Under the pieces are notes generated by a model. That model made no database searches. It was not told the DNA's origin and saw only the letters and a list, made by a program, of their open reading frames with translations. From UBA2336 sp964597075 (GTDB taxonomy: Bacteria > Bacteroidota > Bacteroidia > Cytophagales > Cyclobacteriaceae): a DNA stretch of 11,846 nt. Below are positions 7,283 through 11,846 of the stretch, in pieces. Numbering within the stretch: position 1 is the stretch's first letter; each line of letters opens with the position of its first letter. Location: assembly GCA_964597075.1 (NCBI GenBank), contig CAZQXC010000075.1, positions 1 to 11,846 on the forward strand, in the 5' to 3' direction. Position numbers and translations under genes: made by a program.

Positions 7283-7795
7283 TCAGCTCAGCTTGGTTTT
7301 TACACGAGCCCAATCCTTAATCTGCCAAAAAACCTTGCCTGTGGTTAAATGATTGCCATTTACATCATGAATTTTAACCTCGCAGGGAACAACAACAGCC
7401 TCCTGTGTTTGTAAAGGTTTTATCACGTGTTCATCCAACCAATCCGCAGAAATAATAAACTCAGCGGTGGCATCCATTTTTCCCTGATAGTGGTAATCCA
7501 TTTCAAGGCGCTGCATAATGATTCTATACTTTTTCATATCCAGACTGCTAAGTAAAAGAAAGCCAGTAGTAAATTCTGAGATGGTAGCCAAGCCACACGC
7601 GTGCAGTCCTTTAATGTGATTGAAATTACTCCGCTTATACGGCATTAATGTTTTCAGTCGGAATTCATCTACTTCCACTACTTTGAATCCATGCGGTTTG
7701 TTGAATGGGATCATCCGGCTCAGCGACCAATTGAGTAGCCAAAGGTTGAACTTTGATGTTCTGGCTTTCAGGAGTATTTCATCGGGATTTAACAT
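7283..7795 (-). CDS. DUF4442 hotdog-fold, thioesterase-like protein
   Basis: The protein resembles DUF4442 (PF14539), a hotdog-fold family related to acyl-CoA thioesterases such as YiiD-type proteins. Visible are the N-terminal RTSKFNLWLLNWSLSRMIPFNKPHGFKV, the segment PYKRSNFNHIKGLHACGLATISEFTTGFLL where hotdog enzymes carry the central helix, and a following beta-rich half with DATAEFIISAD. I start it at ATG 7795 (170 residues), because family members as I recall them begin M-x-P-x-x-x-L-x-x-A and a TATCTTTA box (7820-7827) lies 24 bp upstream. A longer version from ATG 7849 would add 18 residues; it has a GGAGG 3 bp before it. Substrate is unknown. It is the first gene of the minus-strand cluster. 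Confidence 0.8.
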   Translation of the reverse strand: MLNPDEILLKARTSKFNLWLLNWSLSRMIPFNKPHGFKVVEVDEFRLKTLMPYKRSNFNHIKGLHACGLATISEFTTGFLLLSSLDMKKYRIIMQRLEMDYHYQGKMDATAEFIISADWLDEHVIKPLQTQEAVVVPCEVKIHDVNGNHLTTGKVFWQIKDWARVKTKLS

Positions 7796-7819
7796 AGGCT
7801 GAATAAAGTTTGTACCGGA

Positions 7820-7827
7820 TAAAGATA
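7820..7827 (-). promoter_or_regulatory. Candidate -7 box of the five-gene minus-strand cluster
   Basis: Read on the minus strand the sequence is TATCTTTA, one mismatch from TAnnTTTG, ending 24 bp before the ATG at 7795. It lies inside the 18-codon extension that would exist if translation began at 7849, which is one reason to prefer the shorter start. No clean -33 box is visible. Confidence 0.3.
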
Positions 7828-7907
7828 AAATTTTTGCAACCCAATCCATCGGCCTCCGTAAAGTGATTTTAAACAGATCCTGTTTCCCCCCCTAATCCCA
7901 GCCTGCC

Positions 7908-7915
7908 CATTTTTG
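7908..7915 (+). promoter_or_regulatory. Candidate -7 box upstream of the 26-codon ORF
   Basis: CATTTTTG is one mismatch from TAnnTTTG, 16 bp before the ATG at 7932. A TGTTT (7881-7885) sits roughly at the -33 distance. A C7 run (7886-7892) lies between the two elements. Confidence 0.3.
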
Positions 7916-7931
7916 TTTTAACCGTACCGTT

Positions 7932-8012
7932 ATGAAAAAGAAAATTTCATTTGTCGATATATTGCTGATGTTGCCTGCCTTGGCAGTCTTGCTTTATGGG
8001 ATTATAAGATAA
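7932..8012 (+). CDS. 26-residue single-helix membrane peptide (small ORF)
   Basis: An ATG at 7932 opens a 26-codon frame closed by TAA at 8010-8012. The peptide begins MKKKISFVDILLM and continues LPALAVLLYGIIR. It has three lysines, then about 19 mostly hydrophobic residues, then a terminal Arg. This is the composition of a one-pass small inner-membrane protein with the N-terminus likely cytoplasmic, and not of random intergenic DNA. A possible -7 box precedes it by 16 bp. It ends 16 bp before the saccharopine-dehydrogenase-family gene, so it could be its leader or an independent small protein. No family is recognised and expression is unproven. A chance ORF of this length is not rare, but one with this order of charges and hydrophobicity is less so. 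Confidence 0.5.
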   Translation: MKKKISFVDILLMLPALAVLLYGIIR

Positions 8013-8017
8013 GGCCG

Positions 8018-8024
8018 TATTTTG
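8018..8024 (+). promoter_or_regulatory. Candidate start-proximal -7 box of the saccharopine-dehydrogenase-family gene
   Basis: TATTTTG followed by CGGC and the ATG at 8029 resembles TAnnTTTG with one base missing; TTTA at 7993-7996 is near the -33 distance. It overlaps the spacer just after the small ORF, so the dehydrogenase may have its own promoter. Confidence 0.28.
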
Positions 8025-8028
8025 CGGC

Positions 8029-9159
8029 ATGAAGAAAATAATCGTACTCGGTGCCGGACTTGTTGGTAAGGCTATGGCCATTGATCTGGCCAAATCCTTT
8101 GATGTTACCTCCACCGATATAAACGAGGAGGCACTAAATAGTGTTTCTGCACATGGTCTAAAAACCAAAAAATCCGATCTCTCTGATATCCAGCAACTCA
8201 CCGAACTAATTAAGCCATTCGATTTGGTGGTGGGTGCGGTGCCCGGATTCATGGGCTTTCAAACAGCAAAGTCAGTAATTGAAGCCGGTAAAAACATGGT
8301 GGATATTTCCTTCTTTCCTGAAGATCCGTTTTTACTGGATGATCTGGCAAAGAAAAAGAACGTAACCATCGTTACTGATTGTGGTGTAGCACCCGGAATG
8401 GGCAATATTATTCTTGGCTACCACAACAAGCGCATGGCCATTAATAATTATGAATGCCTGGTAGGCGGATTACCCGTTGTGCGTGAATGGCCTTATGAAT
8501 ACAAAGCTGTATTCTCCCCTATTGATGTTATTGAAGAATATGTTCGCCCGGCACGTTATGTGCAAAATGGAGCACTGGTAATAAGAGAAGCACTAAGCGA
8601 TCCTGAACTCATTCCATTTGATCAGGTTGGAACACTGGAGTCATGGAACTCTGACGGGCTACGGTCACTGATTAAGACCATGCCGAACATTCCGAACATG
8701 ATTGAAAAAACCTTACGGTACCCAGGATGCATAGAATACCTGCGGGTGCTACGCGACACTGGATACTTCTCGTATGATGAGATTGATATCAAAGGCGTTA
8801 AAGTCAGGCCTATTGATGTAACCGCTAAACTTCTTTTCCCTAAATGGAAATTAAAACCCGGTGAAGAAGAATTTACCGTAATGCGCATACGGATTGAAGG
8901 ACAGGAAAACGGAAACAATAAAAACTACGAATACAACCTGCTTGATCGAACAGAAAAATCAACCGGTACGCTTTCCATGTCACGAACTACCGGCTACACG
9001 TGTACTGCCGTTGTTCATCGGGTTGCTGAAAATAAATTCAATCGAAAAGGGATCTGTCCGCCTGAGTTTTTAGGAGAAAGCGAAGATGATTTCAATTTTA
9101 TTTTGAATTACCTGAAAGAGCGGGGGGTGAATTATAAAATTGACATCAGTAGCAAGTAA
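8029..9159 (+). CDS. Saccharopine dehydrogenase family NAD(P)-dependent oxidoreductase
   Basis: The 376-residue protein has an N-terminal Rossmann fold with IIVLGAGLVGKAMA (4-17; Gly8, Gly10, Gly13) and an acidic residue at the end of the second strand (TSTD, Asp30) that usually favours NAD over NADP. DLVVGAVPGF (65-74) and the family motif DCGVAPGMGN (117-126) follow, then the saccharopine dehydrogenase C-terminal (catalytic) domain. Length fits the single-domain bacterial members such as lysine 6-dehydrogenase and related amino-acid dehydrogenases rather than the large bifunctional enzymes. A role in lysine or other amino-acid catabolism in the cytoplasm is likely, but the exact substrate cannot be read. 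The ATG at 8029 follows GTATTTTGCGGC, a start-proximal promoter-like sequence. No lysine-pathway gene is adjacent. Confidence 0.9.
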   Translation: MKKIIVLGAGLVGKAMAIDLAKSFDVTSTDINEEALNSVSAHGLKTKKSDLSDIQQLTELIKPFDLVVGAVPGFMGFQTAKSVIEAGKNMVDISFFPEDPFLLDDLAKKKNVTIVTDCGVAPGMGNIILGYHNKRMAINNYECLVGGLPVVREWPYEYKAVFSPIDVIEEYVRPARYVQNGALVIREALSDPELIPFDQVGTLESWNSDGLRSLIKTMPNIPNMIEKTLRYPGCIEYLRVLRDTGYFSYDEIDIKGVKVRPIDVTAKLLFPKWKLKPGEEEFTVMRIRIEGQENGNNKNYEYNLLDRTEKSTGTLSMSRTTGYTCTAVVHRVAENKFNRKGICPPEFLGESEDDFNFILNYLKERGVNYKIDISSK

Positions 9160-9189
9160 CAAGACTGATGGTTCGTAAATTACCTAAAA

Positions 9190-9311
9190 GTCATGCCGGC
9201 CTTTGAGCCTGCCTTCCGGTAGGCAGGCCGGCATCTCATTGATAATTCCGGGATCGCGGGTCAATGCATGCCTTTGCCGAAGCGGTTACGCGCAGGCAGG
9301 CCTGCGATGAC
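9190..9311. repeat. Palindromic, REP/MITE-like intergenic element
   Basis: The element is bounded by GTCAT (9190-9194) and its inverse ATGAC (9307-9311). The left part is a nested hairpin: an outer stem ATGCCG/CGGCAT (9193-9198 and 9229-9234) and an inner perfect 8-bp stem GCCTGCCT/AGGCAGGC (9207-9214 and 9221-9228) with a 6-nt loop; an 8-nt bulge lies on the left side. The middle has CATTGA/TCAATG (9237-9242/9261-9266) around a GC-rich core. The right end contains the perfect palindrome GCAGGCCTGC (9296-9305). The heptamer GGCAGGC occurs three times counting both strands. GC content is visibly above the surroundings. There is no coding potential and no T-tract, so it is not a simple terminator, though it sits just after a stop codon. 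Copy number elsewhere is unknown from this window. Confidence 0.72.
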
Positions 9312-9361
9312 CAAAAATGCAGTTTTGGATATTTTTACGGACTATCGATAAATATAATTTC

Positions 9362-9369
9362 TATCTTGC
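9362..9369 (+). promoter_or_regulatory. Candidate -7 box of nhaC
   Basis: TATCTTGC resembles the common Bacteroidota TATCTTTGC with one T missing, 18 bp before the ATG at 9388. The preceding AT-rich stretch has no clear TTTG at the -33 distance. Confidence 0.28.
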
Positions 9370-9387
9370 CTTCTTATAAAAATTCTG

Positions 9388-10845
9388 ATGACGGAGAGAA
9401 AACAGGCTACTCTATTCCAGGCACTGCTTCCTATACTTGTACTAATTAGTCTGCTTACACTTAATGTAACCGTGTTTGGCTCTGATGCAATTGGAGGGGC
9501 TAATCAGATTGTGCTATTATTGGCGGCCGGTGTTGCCGGACTTGTTGCCTGGAACCTGGGCTATACCTATACTGAAATCAACAGCAGCATTGTCAGGAGT
9601 ATCAGCTCGGCTATGTCTGCCATAATAATCTTGCTTACCATTGGTTCGTTATCAGGAACATGGTTATTAAGTGGCATTGTACCCGCCATGATTTACTATG
9701 GCATTAAAATTTTAAACCCCACCATTTTTCTTTTTGCGGCTTGCATTGTGAGTGCCATAGTATCCATAGCCACCGGTAGTTCATGGTCTACCATTGCTAC
9801 GGTTGGCATTGCGTTGCTGGGTATTGGTCAGGCGCTTGATATTTCAGAAGGTGTTGTAGCGGGTGCAATTATTTCCGGAGCATACTTCGGTGACAAAATG
9901 TCGCCCCTATCCGACACGACTAACCTGGCACCTGCAATGGCTGGCACCGATTTGTTTACGCACATCCGGTACATGGCGTACACTACCATACCCTCCGTTG
10001 TTATTACGCTTGCTATATTTTTGATCTGGGGGTTTACTTTCGATACATCGGTAGCACAAACCGACTCAAGCGCAGTGCTTACTGCACTGGAGGCATCGTT
10101 TAACCTGAGTCCTTTACTCTTTATAGTTCCGGTACTTGTTATTGTTATGATTATCAAACGTGTACCTGCTGCTCCAGCATTACTAATTGGTGCGCTGTTG
10201 GGTGGCCTATTTGCCGTTATCTTTCAGCCCCAAGTCATCAATCAGGTTTCTGGAATTGATGATCATTATTTAAAGTCATCTTTTGTAGCCGTAATGAATG
10301 CTCTATCGACCACCATTCACCTTCAAACGGATGACGCACAAATTAATGATCTCCTAACCGGCAAAGGCATGTACGGTATGTTAAATACGGTTTGGCTGAT
10401 TATCTGTGCCATGATTTTTGGCGGAGTAATGGAGTCGTGCGGCTTGCTTAAACGCATTGCCGATGAGATCATCAAGTTTGCGCATTCCACCGGATCATTG
10501 GTAACTTCAACTGCCGCCACGTGCTTGTTCTTTAATGTTACTGCTTCCGATCAATACATGGCCATTGCCGTGCCTGGGCGTATGTATGCCGATACCTATC
10601 GTAAGCGCGGCTTGAAACCTGAAGTATTAAGCCGAACGCTGGAAGATTCCGGAACAGTTACTTCTGTGCTGGTACCCTGGAATACCTGTGGTGCCACACA
10701 AGCAGGTGTATTAGGCATTGCCACAGCCGTATACGCCCCGTATACATTTTTTTGTATTATAAGTCCGTTCATGACGGTACTTTTTGCTTATTTGAATATT
10801 AAGATCCGCAGACTGGATGACAAACCGCAAAACACCACATCTTAA
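9388..10845 (+). CDS. nhaC: Na+/H+ antiporter NhaC
   Basis: NhaC-type antiporters exchange external protons for internal Na+ across the inner membrane and support pH and sodium homeostasis. The 485-residue protein is hydrophobic throughout, with about eleven or twelve apparent helices. It carries the family's strongly conserved segments: SIATGSSWSTIATVG (126-140), and GAYFGDKMSPLSDTTNLAPA (164-183), whose Asp and Ser/Thr residues are expected to line the ion path. A second-half repeat-like segment, with TASDQYMAIAVPGRMY in place of an expected ion-path motif and later VLVPWNTCGA, is also typical. Length is normal. The ATG at 9388 begins a short cytoplasmic N-terminus (TERKQA) before the first helix. 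Its 3' end overlaps the exonuclease gene by 29 bp. Some members of the family exchange malate/lactate (MleN) or other ions, which cannot be excluded. Confidence 0.93.
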   Translation: MTERKQATLFQALLPILVLISLLTLNVTVFGSDAIGGANQIVLLLAAGVAGLVAWNLGYTYTEINSSIVRSISSAMSAIIILLTIGSLSGTWLLSGIVPAMIYYGIKILNPTIFLFAACIVSAIVSIATGSSWSTIATVGIALLGIGQALDISEGVVAGAIISGAYFGDKMSPLSDTTNLAPAMAGTDLFTHIRYMAYTTIPSVVITLAIFLIWGFTFDTSVAQTDSSAVLTALEASFNLSPLLFIVPVLVIVMIIKRVPAAPALLIGALLGGLFAVIFQPQVINQVSGIDDHYLKSSFVAVMNALSTTIHLQTDDAQINDLLTGKGMYGMLNTVWLIICAMIFGGVMESCGLLKRIADEIIKFAHSTGSLVTSTAATCLFFNVTASDQYMAIAVPGRMYADTYRKRGLKPEVLSRTLEDSGTVTSVLVPWNTCGATQAGVLGIATAVYAPYTFFCIISPFMTVLFAYLNIKIRRLDDKPQNTTS

Positions 10846-11419
10846 CGGAAACATCACCATTTCGCATGAGGAGATCAACGATCTTCCGTTGCGCTCATTT
10901 ACCGGAAAAATCGTATTGATTCAGGAGGAAGCGAAATTAAGTCGCGCGTTTGACGAAATACGCGAACATGTGTCTATTGGCTTTGATACTGAAACCAGGC
11001 CAAGCTTTAAGAAAGGTGAATTGCATAAAGTTTCTTTGTTGCAGATAGCTATCCCCGACAAGGTGTTCCTGGTGCGCCTTAATCAAACCGGCTTTACGAA
11101 ACATATTATTGATTTTCTCGAAAATGATGTCTTAACAAAAGCCGGGGTAGGCATTCGGGATGACATCAAAGCCATGCAAAAACTTTCGCGCTTTGAACCC
11201 GGTGGCTTTGCCGAATTATCTGCTCTGGCGAAAGAAGCTGGCTTACAGGTTGAAAGCGTTAAAAAACTTTCTGCCTTATTACTTGGCTTTCGTATTTCAA
11301 AAGGCGCTCAAACCTCCAATTGGGAAGCGCTTACCCTTACTCAAAAGCAATTGGAGTATGCTGCTACAGATGCCTGGGTTTGTTTGGAGATTTATAAGAA
11401 GTTGTCCAAAGGTTTATAG
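10817..11419 (+). CDS. 3'-5' exonuclease, RNase D/WRN-like DEDDy domain
   Basis: The 200-residue protein is a stand-alone DnaQ-like exonuclease domain of the DEDDy class, which removes nucleotides from the 3' end of RNA or DNA using two metal ions. All motifs are present: Exo I FDTET (56-60, Asp57 and Glu59), Exo II KAGVGIRDDI (108-117, probably Asp116), and Exo III YAATDAW (181-187, Tyr181 and Asp185). TSNWE...LT..Q..YAATDA is characteristic of the WRN exonuclease-like subgroup. It lacks the HRDC domains of full RNase D, so the natural substrate is uncertain. The ATG at 10817 lies inside the end of nhaC (29-bp overlap); the next in-frame Met is far into the domain, so this start is needed. 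Its stop codon overlaps that of the convergent MFS gene. Confidence 0.92.
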   Translation: MTNRKTPHLNGNITISHEEINDLPLRSFTGKIVLIQEEAKLSRAFDEIREHVSIGFDTETRPSFKKGELHKVSLLQIAIPDKVFLVRLNQTGFTKHIIDFLENDVLTKAGVGIRDDIKAMQKLSRFEPGGFAELSALAKEAGLQVESVKKLSALLLGFRISKGAQTSNWEALTLTQKQLEYAATDAWVCLEIYKKLSKGL

Positions 11420-11846
11420 CAAAACCTTTTTCTTCAAACTCCTTCGCGCCAGCAACGAACTTATTATGGTAAGTAAAGCACCCAGTAACATAGCTGCCCC
11501 CGGCAAATAAACAGGAGACTGGTCGCCTGAAAAATAAGCAAACAAATTGTTCATTAAAGGCGGGCCAACTATCGCGGTAATGCTTATTAAACTGGTAAAG
11601 CCCCCTTGCAACTCACCTTGTTCATTGGGGGGTACTATACCCGACATGATTCCCTGAAGGGCCGGACCGGCAATGCCACCAAAACAATACACTACCGTGA
11701 TGGCATACATCATCCATCCTTCGGTGGCCAAACCAAACAATAAAAATCCAAGCGCATATAAACTTAAGCCAACATAAACACTTCGCTCCTGACCCAGCTT
11801 CGGAATGATGATGCGGATGAGTCCGCCTTGAACAATAGCGGATACA
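11414..11846 (-). CDS. Tet-family MFS efflux transporter, C-terminal part (runs off right edge)
   Basis: A minus-strand frame is open from the window's right edge to a TAA at 11416-11414, about 143 residues, so only the C-terminal part of the gene is here. The visible start, VSAIVQGGLIRIIIPKLGQERS, contains the loop with G-x-x-x-R/K typical between MFS helices. YCFGGIAGPALQGIMSGIVPPNEQGELQGGFTSL and SITAIVGPPLMNNLFAYF closely follow the TetA/TCR branch of the major facilitator superfamily. These are proton-driven drug or metabolite exporters of the inner membrane. The tail is basic (RRSLKKK). A TTG at 11740 is not a real start because the reading frame and the homology continue upstream. Substrate is unknown; the resemblance alone does not show tetracycline resistance. 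Confidence 0.88.
   Translation of the reverse strand, partial: VSAIVQGGLIRIIIPKLGQERSVYVGLSLYALGFLLFGLATEGWMMYAITVVYCFGGIAGPALQGIMSGIVPPNEQGELQGGFTSLISITAIVGPPLMNNLFAYFSGDQSPVYLPGAAMLLGALLTIISSLLARRSLKKKVLL

Noticed and set aside
7058..7348. Plus-strand open frame across the start of the Mpo1-like gene
   Set aside because: It is antisense to the conserved histidine motif region, has no domain and crosses the intergenic gap; judged a chance frame.
9193..9234. Simple Rho-independent terminator for the saccharopine-dehydrogenase-family gene
   Set aside because: The hairpin is strong but no T-run follows on either strand, and the inverted structure continues to 9311; it may attenuate transcription but fits a repeat element better.
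9264..9449. 61-codon plus-strand frame spanning the palindromic element and the start of nhaC
   Set aside because: Most of it is repeat DNA, it is out of frame with nhaC, and its product has no recognisable features.
11160..11510. Plus-strand open frame of 116 codons overlapping the exonuclease and MFS genes
   Set aside because: It is a +1-type frame shadow of the exonuclease, whose own frame holds all DEDDy motifs, and it then runs antisense to the MFS gene.
1..11846. CRISPR array, tRNA, rRNA, insertion sequence or phage genes
   Set aside because: No regularly spaced direct repeats, no cloverleaf-like segment, no transposase or integrase motif and no phage protein were seen by reading both strands.

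Overview
The window looks like chromosomal DNA of a Bacteroidota member, most likely a Cytophagales-type marine or soil bacterium. The lineage call rests on gene content typical of that phylum (DUF4136 lipoprotein, DUF6588-like surface protein, DUF3667 zinc-ribbon membrane protein, FemAB/GNAT protein, Tet-family MFS pump), on AT-rich intergenic DNA, on the near absence of Shine-Dalgarno sequences, and on -7 boxes resembling the Bacteroidota TAnnTTTG consensus close to several start codons. This is inference; no rRNA or marker tree is available in the window.

Layout, left to right. (1) 1-1944, minus strand: the N-terminus of a probable exported protein running off the left edge, a DUF4136 lipoprotein with a strong intrinsic terminator, and a DUF6588-like exported barrel-like protein. 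(2) 2158-4134, plus strand: a stand-alone glycosyltransferase of the PF13704/GT92-like type, then the ribosome-assembly GTPase RsgA. (3) 4135-7795, minus strand: a compact five-gene run. In transcription order it is a DUF4442 hotdog (thioesterase-like) protein, an Mpo1-like/DUF962 membrane dioxygenase, a FemAB/GNAT-like acyltransferase, a GT2 glycosyltransferase and a DUF3667 membrane protein. The last four overlap or are separated by 3 nt, so they are probably translationally coupled. The family content suggests lipid or envelope chemistry, but that is inference. (4) 7932-11419, plus strand: an unannotated 26-codon single-helix membrane ORF, a saccharopine-dehydrogenase-family oxidoreductase, an intergenic palindromic repeat element, an NhaC Na+/H+ antiporter and an overlapping DEDDy 3'-5' exonuclease. 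(5) 11414-11846, minus strand: the C-terminal part of a Tet-family MFS efflux pump entering from the right edge.

Most of the window is ordinary housekeeping and envelope gene content. The points that merit a second look are the nested palindromic element at 9190-9311, the tiny membrane ORF at 7932-8012, the five-gene lipid/envelope-like cluster, and two convergent gene pairs whose stop codons abut (4132-4137) or overlap (11414-11419), leaving no room for a terminator. I found no CRISPR array, tRNA, rRNA, insertion sequence or phage gene, and nothing I would call a clearly new defence or biosynthetic system.
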